DNA from: Gracilariopsis chorda
Taxonomy: Eukaryota > Rhodophyta > Florideophyceae > Gracilariales > Gracilariaceae
Assembly (NCBI GenBank): GCA_003194525.1
Contig: NBIV01000015.1
Location: 62,001-126,000, forward strand
DNA: 64,000 nt
Direction of reading: 5' to 3'
Positions 41,735 to 52,718 of the stretch are shown piece by piece. The notes beneath the pieces are model-generated. The model saw nothing but the letters and a program-made list of their open reading frames with translations. It had not been told where the DNA came from and did no database searches. The translations under genes and the position numbers were made by a program. Numbering within the stretch: position 1 is the first letter of the stretch; each line of letters opens with the position of its first letter.

Positions 41735-43018
41735 TTATGAGCAGTGTGGTTTGTATGCCCGGGTGAGGTGTCTGCCCTGAGATTTTTCGGCCGTGTTTTC
41801 ATCATTACATAAGGGTGTTTTTTCCACCTTTCGCTTGGCCCCACTCACTTGAGCAATTTCACATTCCTTCTCTTTAAGGACCTTGGCTTGTTCCATTTCC
41901 AAACACCTTCTGGCAATATCTGGATTAGTCCATTCCATCTTGAACAAGCCCATTCTAGAATTGCACTCCTCCGCTGGAATCATTGATTCATAGTACGTAT
42001 TGCGCTTTCGGCTTTCTGCCACCAAATGCTCAATTCCGTCGGCCCATCTGTTTAGAGTTGAAAGTGTTTTGCTGCCTTGGAAAGCTTTTCTCGTAACCTC
42101 GAGAGGCTTTTTACTTGTTGCAGACTAGCGAGGTCCCACGGAATCCTTAATGCCACAATCAGATGACGATGGATTACTGTTCGCTTTAAGGGCAAGTCCG
42201 CCGATGCTTTCGACAGTAATCCTGGTTTTCTCCTCACCACTCGTCTCATCATCATCACCGTCAGAATCTTCGCTTTTCTTTCGTTTCAAGTTCTTTATAT
42301 TCATCTGAAGCGCAGCATTTCTATTAGCTTCAATGGCTTCCACAGTCTGGTCCCACATTACCGTCTTTCCCAGCCACAGGTAGCACTTCATGTATGAAAA
42401 ATCCTTTCCACAGCCACAGCCATCGTCACCGAAGTAGCGTTAGATTGCTTTGTGAGATCCGCCGTCCAATTCCAGCCTTCCATTATATGACGCGAGAGCA
42501 GCCTTAAATATGTCCAAATCTGTGGGCTCCCCAGTAGGGTTTGCAGCCAGAACTTTCGGGAAATGACCCTCAAACTCCAGGCACAAGTTTTTAATCCTTT
42601 TGTGACGCTGGAACACGGAGTGTCCAGTCCGATTCATATCTGGATAGTTCCATTCTTGGGCCCGTTTTTCTTACAACAAAACGTTGAACTCTTTGAAAAT
42701 GCGTGCCTTAAAGTCGTTCGCCTTTTGTACATTTCCACGCTTGGCATCTTGAGATGCCATAACTACCCCCTTCAAAGAGAGAAGCTTTTCTTCCTTACTC
42801 CATCCTTTGCTTTCCTCCGTAATATCTACGAAGAATTGTTCCACAGTGAAACAGTTGTGGAACACCTTCCAAAGAACGGCAGGCGTTACAACACGTGAAG
42901 GGTTGGTGAAGGATGTTGGAGATATAAATGGGAGGGGAGGATGTGCAAACAATGGAGTATTTGCGAGGGATAGAATCGGATGGAGGAGAGGGACTCTGGG
43001 GTTCGCGAGAACGGACAC
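41735..43018 (-). pseudogene. Myb/SANT-like (NAM-associated) partner of Harbinger, three stops
   Basis: From 43018 to the stop at 41735 one frame is readable. It shows a SANT-like region (GWSKEEKLLSLKGVVMASQD...ANDFKARIFKEFN), the VFQRHKRIKNLCLEFEGHFPKV linker, a basic KNLKRKKSEDSDGDDDE nuclear-signal-like stretch, and a coiled region ending in ARRCLEMEQAKVLKEKE. This matches the DNA-binding second protein that PIF/Harbinger elements encode beside their transposase. Three in-frame stops (TAA 42671, TAA 42440, TAG 42125) are the only damage. It is convergent with the transposase, a common Harbinger arrangement. Confidence 0.78.
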
Positions 43019-44116
43019 TCAACAAAGGGAAATGGGTTGGTGTTTGGCACTTGCTGGAAACTTCCAGTGGTGAGATGTCGAGACTGGAAACGAGGAGAAG
43101 CTCGAGACCGGGACGGCAGCGCCGGCCTGCCAGGACAGGGGCCAGTCCACTTAGTTTGGGAGGGGTGGAATTCCCACGTTTATGTGGGAAGTGAGTGGGT
43201 GGCTGTTGCCAGGTGTGTTTCGGTTTGGAAGGATTGGCTGGAGTAGCTACAGCAAATGTTTAGATAGAGACCAACAGGGATTGGTTGGACTTGTCAGGGT
43301 CTATTTTGAGAAGTAGGGTCTATTTTGGCCGCTTATAGAACCAGTTTGTCGGCGATCTATTCTACGTTCAATTTTTTGGAATAGAACTGGTGAATTCGGT
43401 GGGGTGAGCATAAGCCCTTTCTATTTCAAAAAGTAAATTAGAGCCAAGAATTTGGTACTGGTGGAGATGCTTTCATATTACCGAGAGTGCCAGCTGCGTA
43501 CTGCAGCGACGGGTGGAGCAAAAAAGTAACGCTTCTGCGAGACTGCACCAGAAAAACCCAAACCCCCACAGTCTCTCAGGTTATATTTTACTAAAAACTT
43601 GCAAAAAGAGGGCGCACACCGTAAGATTCTCTTCCAACCTCTTTTTGCCGTCTACCAGCAGTACCTTCACTACCCTTCGTACAGGTCGCTAAACTGTTTC
43701 AAGCACATCACGCAAAAAGCCTTCATTGTAGACCTCAGCATATTGCAAAGGCACAAAATTATGCTCGTACGTTGCACGTGACCCAACTAACAAGACTTGT
43801 AGACTTTTCACCATGAAAATCATCTCAGTCTTGATATCAGTAAAACACGTCATTAAATTCCTTTGAACACACCAAATAGTATATGACCCATGTCATGAAA
43901 AACATAAGTTCCTAAGATTTCAAATGTACAGAACTATAGTATTTTGTACCTTTTACTGCCAGAAGCTGTTCTCACGTTTTTCTAATTTCTATCCTTCAAG
44001 ATGGCTAGACTTGTGTACTTGCTGCAGTACCAAAATTAGCTAATATGTGCACTTCCCCAGAACAGAGTGCCCCTCTGTACCGCACTAAGCTTTGAACCCA
44101 CATAGAAGGAAACAGG
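43019..44116. other. Intergenic between Harbinger and Mutator elements
   Basis: It contains the right flank of the Harbinger remnant (end not located) and probably the outer part of the Mutator left inverted repeat (from about 44,010). GGTCTATTTT occurs twice near 43,300 and 43,320. No gene recognised. Confidence 0.4.
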
Positions 44117-44346
44117 CTAAACTACACAACGTTGATATTGTAGGCGAGTCAGCACGCATGTGCAACAATAAAAAATGAGAGCCAGCCGGCATGTGCCACA
44201 GCGGGCCGCACATATACCTGCGCCAGTTGAGATCGTACTGTACCCAATTATATGCTCCTATTTTGGATTTCAACCAGTAGATCCGCATAGTCAGAATATG
44301 TCCTCCATCGCTGCTCTCTCCAGCCGTCAAGCCAGCACAACGTAAA
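44117..44346 (-). repeat. Left inverted repeat of MULE
   Basis: The reverse complement contains TTTACGTTGTG, TTGAAATCCA, ATAATTGG, ATGTGCGG and GTGGCAC, all found in order in 52489-52718. Confidence 0.78.
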
Positions 44347-45062
44347 CTCCAATTAAACAGAAAAAAGCTTACCGCGCGGCGCCGTCAAAATATGTCGTGT
44401 TGAAAGATACGTCAGGTACCCCATCCTGCTTCACATGCTCTACGACCCCTTTAATAGCTGCGGACTGTTTCCACTTCTTAATCTGGTGCCTTGAGCACTA
44501 TCGTTCCCAGTTTAAATGCATAAAGCAATGAAACAAAAATAAGAGTCTGATGGCGTCGACATACTCCATAAATTATATGGCACCTCTACATCGTTCTGGG
44601 GGAATCTTAAAAATCGTAGGCAAATGTGCATCAGCAATGGCAGTGGGAGGTCCGAATTCTTCTTTGCGTTGCAAAAGACCATGTAGCTAGAATCCTGCTC
44701 GCAGAAGCCAAAGAAGTATAACTTGTTTCTTTGGTACATATTTCAAGACCTGATTCGGAAATGCGTAGGGTTCGATACAGACAGCTGTTCTGAACATGGT
44801 ACCTCCTGTTCGTTTGGCTTTGCCTCTTGTTCCACTGCGGTGATGATCACAAGAATATGTACGTCATACAAAGGAACGAAGGAAAGCATACCGAAAGATG
44901 ATTTTAAACTGTTCAAGAAGTGTTTTATATTTAAAAGCAATGGTGATGCAAAGATGAACATCTTTTAGTCCCATTGAACTCGTTCAACAGTCATATAAAG
45001 GTTTTTGTAGGGAAAAAATAAGTCAATGTGACGCGACGGACCCCATCGATGGACAGTTTGGT

Positions 45063-45305
45063 TTGGAAATGTCTATTGATCTAAGGATTCTGAATTTGTT
45101 CCCTTCCTTATTTCTCCTTCCCCTCACAGGGGATGAAGCGCTACGTGCGGTGATATCCAAGCGGGACTATATGCTATACGTAAAATTTTGTAAGCGGCAA
45201 AGGGACTCGCACAGCTATGGTTGCTATGTGGTTTCTCTTTTAAACATGCTTAGTGTGGACCACGAAGCGAGCCTATGCCCTTGGGTACAGCCGGGCGCTA
45301 ACTGA
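45063..45305 (+). pseudogene. Possible Ulp1-like protease remnant in MULE
   Basis: The frame includes VKFCKRQRDSHSYGCYVV followed by SLLNMLS. This resembles the end of Ulp1/C48 domains (Q.D...CG.YV....) but with Tyr where the catalytic Cys should be. Some MULEs carry Ulp1-like genes, which makes this worth noting. Evidence is thin: one short motif. Confidence 0.2.
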
Positions 45306-45985
45306 GAGGATTCGATGACTGTCCATTAGACTCCGAATTCTACAGAAACTGATGGCGAAAGGATCTCTTTCAAACTGACATTGTTACAGTAAAAATGGTC
45401 GCACGGTTCCGGTCGGAGCATTGCAAAAAACCCCGTCGCAAGAAGAAGGATCATAAACAACAGCAGCGTAAGAAACGAAGGGCGGAGCGCAAAATTGGGA
45501 AGTGAACGGAAAAGGAAGAGAGGAGGATGTGAGTAAAGTTCTATGAGAATGGGATGAAAGACAACGAAAGGTCGTGGATGGTGTGAGTAACCCCTGTATA
45601 AAGACAACTCCTAAGCCGATGCCCTTGGGTACGCACGACCTTGAGGTTTATGCTATCCGCAAAAACCAGCGAACAAAGCGTGTTGCTGAGCTGAACAAAT
45701 GCTCTGTTCAGAACAGTGGAATGTTTCTACCTCTCAAGATTCAAGTGAAGCGATGAGTGCAGTTTTCTGATTCTGTTCCTGTTGTAGAGGAAATTCTTAA
45801 AACGTTGATTGAGATATGTGTATCATAGCGACTCAAGGTGGTGAGTAAAACGCTAGATGAGAAAATGTGGAATCACTTCTGAGGTAGGTGGAGTATCTGG
45901 TGTAGAAGAGGAGCTGGGAGGGATTCAGCATGGAGAAGGTTGTGAAGTAGCGATGGAAAATGACTGAAATTCACCAGCAAAGACG

Positions 45986-46384
45986 ATGAATTGGACAAAG
46001 ACACAAGTAGATATAGAACATGAACAAGTTGCGAAGAAGACCGCGGCACCTTCCGAGCTGAAGGCACAAACTGAACGACAGACTTGGGAGAAGAAGGAAG
46101 CTTCGGAGAATGGTGCTCAATCTCATGAGCTGAATGAAGAGCTGGCAGCCTTTTCCGATGCTCAGGTATACAAGGAGCCGGACATGGAGCTAGCATCAGT
46201 TAAAATCTCTGAAGAAAGAACTACGAAAACCGGCGTATGCCATGAGGTTCAGGCAGACTTCCAAGAGACATTTGAAACCAATGTAACGCGTTCAGGCATT
46301 GAGGTGAAACTTCAGGATGGTACTGAATTTAAGACGAAACTTATGATGTCAAAGGAGAGCCTTGTCTCAGCTTTGAAAGGTTGA
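45986..46384 (+). CDS. Small Glu/Lys-rich coiled-coil frame, function unknown
   Basis: 132 residues, rich in Glu, Lys, Gln and Ala, predicted to be helical by composition, with Thr-rich segments near the end. No family recognised. It lies inside the Mutator-like element upstream of the transposase and may be element cargo or part of a decayed element gene. Confidence 0.25.
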   Translation: MNWTKTQVDIEHEQVAKKTAAPSELKAQTERQTWEKKEASENGAQSHELNEELAAFSDAQVYKEPDMELASVKISEERTTKTGVCHEVQADFQETFETNVTRSGIEVKLQDGTEFKTKLMMSKESLVSALKG

Positions 46385-46443
46385 AATGAAGTCTTCAACA
46401 TCTCTGCACTGGTTTCCTACATCGCTAAGACCTCTGGATACCT

Positions 46444-47180
46444 CTATGGTGTAAAATGCTTCTCATTGTTGCAGACGAGGAACTCAAGGTGGTCTGTGCG
46501 GCTCACCGGAAAATTTCGGGTGTAGTGCAATACCCGCAAGCCGGACAACACTGGAAGACGTTCGAAATCTTTCCCTCGATAGGGTAGCACAGCAAATGGA
46601 GCCTCTCTGGATGAGCACGACGGAGTCGGGTTGTAAAGCCGAGGCTCACCCTCACGCCAAGCGGGGAGAGTGGGTAGAATCGCCACTATTGGTATGATAA
46701 TCCTCCATTGGAGTACGAGTCCACGGAAGTGGGAGTGGGGTCACGGGACACCGGTACGGTGGCACACGCGACAGCGGTGACAACCACTCACAACCGAAAA
46801 GGGGCAACAATCACGAGAGTGGGTAGGGAAAATAGGGGCGTGCCCGGTGTGGGCGACTGGGGGGGGCGTGGGCCAACGGAACCACACTGGGAAATAAAGG
46901 GGAACCCTGTACAGGGGTTAGTACAGTGCGGTAGTGAAGTTGATAACAAACGCTTAAGGCGGTGGTGCTCCTGTTGACGCAGGGGGGATAAGCCAACCGT
47001 GGTAACGCGGCTTTACCTCCGAAGAGTGTAGAAGACTCGAGAAAGCGGAAAAGGCTTAGAGCCAAGAACCCCTGGTTGGAGAAGTTTACTCACTGTCAGG
47101 GCGGGGTCGCCGAGCCACTATATAGTTTACTAATCGCCCTACCGTAGCGTAGATAAATTATAAATAATAAATATAAATTA
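46444..47180. repeat. Compositionally distinct block with AT-rich tail
   Basis: A G-rich, stop-poor block is followed at about 47,150-47,185 by a TAAATTATAAATAATAAAT-type tail. A similar end (AATAAAGGGG..., then a TAATAAATTATAATAATTA tail) occurs near 59,930-60,210. It may be a copy of a non-autonomous repeat inserted in the MULE. By-eye similarity only. Confidence 0.25.
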
Positions 47181-48162
47181 ACTAAATGTCCACACTGTGG
47201 TGCCAACCTCCTCTTGAGTATCCGTGTCACATGTTGTCCACTCACGCCTTGAGCGGCACACCTTGCATGCACAGGTGTGCACCTGGTGCACAGTGCGGAT
47301 CCGCTGAGGGCTGAGACACCCGCTAATAGCGGTAATAATCATAAACACGCGAAAGCGGCAAAAACACCAAGTCCATGGAAACCTCCCTAAAGAGGGTTGC
47401 ACTACAGTGGGGTCTGCGGCACCAGTCGCAGTGCCGCTCCAATATTTGGCCGAAGTTCTATCCAATGGCGAGATTTTGGGTAATTGAACAGGAATTCATA
47501 CATATGCACACCTCTCAGCATATTCCATGCCCCGAAGATGTTGGGAGAAGGAGGTTTGAGGGCATTCGCTCCTCTTTACCCTCTTGTATACAAGTATGGG
47601 AATAACAACTACTGAAAAGTGAAGAATATGTACATCTATCATGCATATTTCGAACCATATCTCCCTTTCAGGAAGCGGACTTCTACAACAGCTCATCATG
47701 CTAACTCCTAGAGCACTCATATGAACCTTTATCTTAAGGCGAAGCAGACATATTTAGTGAAGACGATACGGCGTATGACGACTCCAGTGGTGCTGAGAAC
47801 TTCTATCCTTTCGAATGCGTGTTACATAGAACAAAATGTCCACGAAATGTCTTGAGACGGGACGCGTATTCGATTGTCGTGCTTCGCGAAGAGAAATGCA
47901 CGAACCCAAGCGCGAGCTTTGGAAGCAACAATCTTCGGTTTCACATAAAGGAGGTAGACCGTGATCCAATCTACCAAACACGGCGCGGCAAGCACCTATA
48001 TTAGGGTATGGTATCAGGAAAGGTGTAGTAAACGATTTAAACTGCTCTGATGGACTGCTGGATAATGCGTTTAATGTCGAGAGTGGCGTAGGAGGCAGTT
48101 TTGGCGTTAGTTTTTTTGGAGGTGACGACCCTGCTGCTTTTCCAAACTAATCAACACAATTA

Positions 48163-50699
48163 TTGGTTGACACATGCACTCTTGCACCCCACAGCGCTTT
48201 GAGTGCCGAGCAACGCTCAAAAATGAGTGAAGAGAGTGAGACACTCAACACGAACGTAGCATATGCGCAACAGGTTTCAGATGAGCATTCGGACGAGGAA
48301 GATGATGCTTTGATTAGTGACCGATTCTTAGATGACAAAGAGGAGGAGTCGTCATGTCTCTTCGAAGACTCTGATGCAGGTACCCTGAAGAAAGAAGAAT
48401 CATAATCAAGAGAGAAGGATGGAGTGGGAGAGAACGACGAAAACCACTGGACAGAAGTTGGTGATGAAGAATTGGGCACGGAATCCGTACAGAACGCGAT
48501 ACAGAAGGAAAGAATTGAAGAGTGTTTTAAAGCAGCTGTCTTAGCCTATCTGTAAACCCTTTTTTTCGATGGTCCTGGTGTCACGGTTCTGAAGGAATTT
48601 CAATTTATTGCGGGCTGCTTCGGTTACAGCTTATTCGTAAAGACTTCTATATACGTTGGAGAACGAAAGCGATTTACGGATGAGACAAAGTCTCCGAAGA
48701 GTCGTGGTGCTGACCGTGGGAATAGAAGGTTGCTGAAGAAGAGAGTCTTGAAATGCAATCTATACAATACCTAGATGAGGCGATGCCTCTTCTTGATAAC
48801 GATTAAGACGGAGGACTGGGCAGAAGGAGGATGTTGGAATGATCTACGTGGCTAATGTGAATGGTTGTAGACATTGACATGGCCCCTTTGCGAGTTTTGG
48901 TAATAGAGATCTCAAGCCGTAGATGCGTTCTGAAGCGATACATACGACGAGCGATTTGCATATAGGCTTTAGAGACACAATTAGATACCTGGAAGATAAG
49001 TACAATCCAAATATAAACCAGGTATCGGCGAGGAGGAAGTTGGGGTATGCTTCCTTCACAAGCAAAACCGCGATTTGGAATGTGTAAGGTTGTGTAACCT
49101 GCTCTTTTCGCTGAGCAAGAAAGATGCAAGGAAAAAAGAATTCATTGCTGCGGATGATTCTGGTAGGAAGAAGTACGCTTTTTGGTCGTTTCGAGAGTGG
49201 ATGGAAGACTACCGAGAATTTTGGCATTGTCCCTGGGGTATCTATTCATTGTAAAGCCACAACCAATAGATACAGCTTCTCTCTGGTTCTCATTAATGGA
49301 AAAGCCAATGGTGGTCATGCATTGACTTTTTTCATGTAGTACATGTGCTTTGGGAGAGAAGATCAATTCCTACGATTTATTTCCTACTTCAAGCTTATAG
49401 TCGCCGTCTCAGCGGGGATGGTAGTGATGGACCAGAACACTTCGCGTATAAATTCAGTTGAAAAGGTGGTCAGTTCTTGCTATATAAGCCTCCACACATG
49501 GCAACTGGGCGAGAATCGGAAGAAGAATGTGGCCAGTTGGTGTAGAAAGATAGGTAGGATGGATTGGATGTATGATTCGAAAAAAAGAGCTGTCCAACCT
49601 CAAGAAGTCATATACGTCGAAACCGCTTTTTGAAAGGCGGATAATGCTAGAAGCCAAGTACTTTTATGCTTTTTGCGGTCGTCTCCCCGTATGTTGTAAG
49701 TATTATACCACTGTATGCCGTATAGTTTGGTGCCTTGCCTCTGAAATGTTGCTATACCTTCCCCCAATATGTTCCAGGGAACTGGCTACACCGAATCTTC
49801 TTCATTCTGCATACAAGAAGATCATTATATCGAGGAAGATTCCCTTGTGAAAGGTTCCTTTGGAGGTTGGGCTTATATCTCAAGAATGAGCTGATACATC
49901 GAACTAGGAACTTGTACGAACCTTATCTTCTCAAATTGGTATATATCAGAAGAAAAGGGAGCTTGAACATTTTCTACCTGTGAAAGTTGTAGACAACTTG
50001 CTGTCCGAATACAGGAACTACGCTTTGGCGACCGTCGTAAATTTCAGCTTTAAGCCATTGAAGAACTACATTCTTTCCAGCACAGAGGTTGTCGACTATT
50101 CACAGAAAGCGTGGCCGGAAGCAATCGGAAATATAGAAAGTAGTTCTACTGCAGCAATTCGCCCGGTAGCACGATATAAGTGCAAACGGGGAAGCCACCT
50201 GAGTCAGAGCCGGAATGCGTTAGTGGATGAGGAATGCTCATCACAAGAGACAGTTGTACAATTCTTAAAACGGGATACGGGGCGGGGGATGTCATAGAAG
50301 TAGAGCTTATTGGTGTCTGTTCCTGTGGGCAACCGTGTTCTGTAGGCTTTGCTTGTCGTCACATGGTTCGATGTGCAATGGTATATCAGGAGGAACGTCT
50401 GCGGATTCTTCAACTAAAAAACGTACTAGGGTTCTTCATTCCTCTGGAAGCGCTTTTCTGTACAGGAGAAAAGATAGATCTGCCTTGACAGTCCCTTACA
50501 TGGTGCTATTCAGGTCAGAGACCCGATACGTCAACAACGAGGAGATCAATTCCCGAATACGATAATTCGATGGGTCAACGGAGAAATATTTTAGCCCGAT
50601 TGAATCAGATTATACTTAAAATCATTAGAGACGACTGGGAAGTAGATGGATACAATAAGTACATCGAAGAAAAAAACCTCTACGATGCTTTACCTTGAC
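48163..50699 (+). pseudogene. MULE transposase remnant with SWIM zinc finger
   Basis: Parts occur in order in several plus-strand frames. There is an acidic N-terminus (48163-48405) and a FAR1-like lead-in. The MULE catalytic region follows (49,200-49,550): KATTNRYSFSLVLINGK, F.REDQFLRFISYFK, MVVMDQNTSRINSVEKV and HTWQLGENRKKN correspond to the DATYKTN, EdqF, D and WH...N blocks. A SWIM finger CSCGQPCSVGFACRH comes at about 50,317-50,361, and a C-terminal helical part ends near 50,699. The first catalytic Asp appears to be His. Frameshifts and stops are frequent. SWIM after the MULE domain is the family's standard order. Confidence 0.8.
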
Positions 50700-52488
50700 A
50701 AGCTACTGGAATTGGACGTGTTGCTGTGAGTGGAGTTCTATGTCTTTCAAGGGATGCCATACCAGACATTCAGCAAGCAAAAGCGACCCAATTCTAGAAA
50801 TAACTTTAGAACAAGGTTGGCTTCAATATCTGGAGACGTGGAACAAAAAGACAACACTGTCACTTCACTGCTTCCATCTTCTTCTACCTAACATTAAATT
50901 TCGTCAGGAATCCGTCCACCAAACAATAGATGCCAGAGGGCAAACCGGAGGAAGAAAAAGCTCCTTGGAGCGCACGAGAAAGCGGGCGAGGACAAGCCTG
51001 CATTCGTCCCAGGAAGCATCTCAGAAGGATGTTCATCCACTTTTGGCATCATCAGACTGCCAGCTGTGGCATCATCAATTTCCGTCGCCCAATACATGCA
51101 AGACGAAGCACTTCGAAATATATCAAAGTCTCTCGGACACATCCACTAGATATAGCATTGAACACAGGCATTTGATCCCCTTCTTTCTTTCATAATGTCT
51201 TTGAGCTTGCTCTGTTATTCAAAAAAACGAGGTTTCTTGCTCTCATCGCCTTCTCTTTCACTGTAGTTATTTATTCAACTTCTATATATCGTCACGTATC
51301 ATAGAGAAACTCCTTTCGCATATTCCACATCTCCGTCCCTGAACGCGTGAAGAGTATTCCTTACATCTGAGAATCCGTACACTAAAGCTCACGTAGGAGT
51401 GTGCCATACACATTCATTACTGAAGAGCCAACCTATGTGTCAAAAGACTCAAAAATAGTATCAGCTGAAGTCATGAACAAGAAATTCATTCCCACTCGCA
51501 CTTTGAGCCGCAATAAACTAAAATCCGCAGTCTTACATTTAGAACGAAGAAGTTTATCAATATTCTCTCTAGTTGTCTTACTCTCGATAAGCTCTATCAC
51601 TCCTAACTAAAATGCAAGGTTCGGAACAAGGAAAGAAACATTTCTCTGACTGAACATACGTCAAAGCTTTCCTAAACCTCGCGTAGGATTCCAAAGGGAC
51701 ATTCCAGCGGTTACGTCTATGTGTAGCCGCTTGGCAACCTACCTTACCCTGTTCTCTCTCTCCTTTTCATCTGGTACCGACCATTTATTCTTCTGAAGAG
51801 CTCGGCAAAAGTATGTACAGCCAAGTTTGCCCTTCGCTTCGGATGTTCTGTCCTTCGAATATCACGTACCAAGAACTTCAACCCAGAATCTTTCTTTCAT
51901 AGGATTGTAGCTGCTGTAATGCCGAAGAATATCCTCAGAAAGTCTACAAAGAATCGGTTATCAATCTACATATCAGAACGGTTACGAACAAGTGAAGAAA
52001 TGTATACGCGGAAACAACTTCCTCTACTGGTGAGTCCACCACACCTGCCAATAACTCCATACTTTTTTCCTGGGGTGTGATCTTCGAACTGAACGTATCC
52101 ATTAGTTCCTTATGCACAAAGCCTTTGTAGTTGGGAGATTCGAATTCGTCTGCAAGAACTTCTTGAACCTCACTTACTGAGAACGGAGCCCAGTACTATT
52201 TCATCTCTCCCTTTGCCATCCTTTGCAAAGCATATTGGTCCATTACCGTCGATGTCCCAAGCCGCAGGCTCACAGAAAAGCCGTCAGACATTTCCCAGAC
52301 ATCCCGGCTCGGTTTTCTCTCTAGGGTTGTGTCCAGCTGAGTTTGACCAGATTTATATTGAAGTTCTGATGGCTTGATCGTAAGGGAAACGAATGATTGC
52401 AGAGCACGATCATGATTCCCAATCCCTCTTCTTGCGCGGTTACGCTCACCAGGTTGGGCAACAATGGCGCCAAATGGCGATCATGACA
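50700..52488. other. MULE 3' interior, no gene
   Basis: A 166-residue plus frame (50695-51195) is Ser/His-rich and shows no domain; it may be read-through from the transposase tail. The remainder up to the right inverted repeat holds nothing recognisable. Confidence 0.4.
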
Positions 52489-52718
52489 TTTACGTTGTGG
52501 TTCATTGGCGGCCAGAGAGAGCAAAGGTAGAAAGATTCTCCTGAATCTGTCGATCTAAGGGTCGAAATCCAGAATTAGGGCAAGTAATTGGATATAGTAG
52601 GATCCCAACTGGCGAGGGCACATGTGCGGACCGCAGTGGCACGTGCCCGCTGACTATTTCATTTTATTGGTGCAAATACGTGCTGAATCGGCTACACTAT
52701 CTACTTCGTGTAGCTTGG
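52489..52718 (+). repeat. Right inverted repeat of MULE
   Basis: The partner of 44117-44346. Shared anchors are TTTACGTTGTG at 52489, GTCGAAATCCAGAATTAGGG near 52,560 and ATGTGCGG near 52,621. Confidence 0.78.

Larger units (their letters stand above)
44347..48162. other. MULE interior without clear gene
   Basis: It contains a possible Ulp1-like remnant (45063-45305), a coiled-coil frame (45986-46384) and a compositionally distinct G-rich block with an AT-rich end (about 46,444-47,180), each listed separately. Nothing else was recognised. Confidence 0.4.
44117..52718 (+). mobile_element. Mutator-like element (MULE) with long inverted ends
   Basis: A 230-bp inverted pair bounds the region: 44117-44346 on the left, read as reverse complement, matches 52489-52718 with no net length difference and about 70-75% identity by eye. 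Similarity fades gradually outward, so true ends may lie up to 100 bp further. Inside is a plus-strand MULE-type transposase remnant with a SWIM finger. Long terminal inverted repeats around a MULE transposase define Mutator elements. I could not find the expected 9-bp target duplication. Confidence 0.75.
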
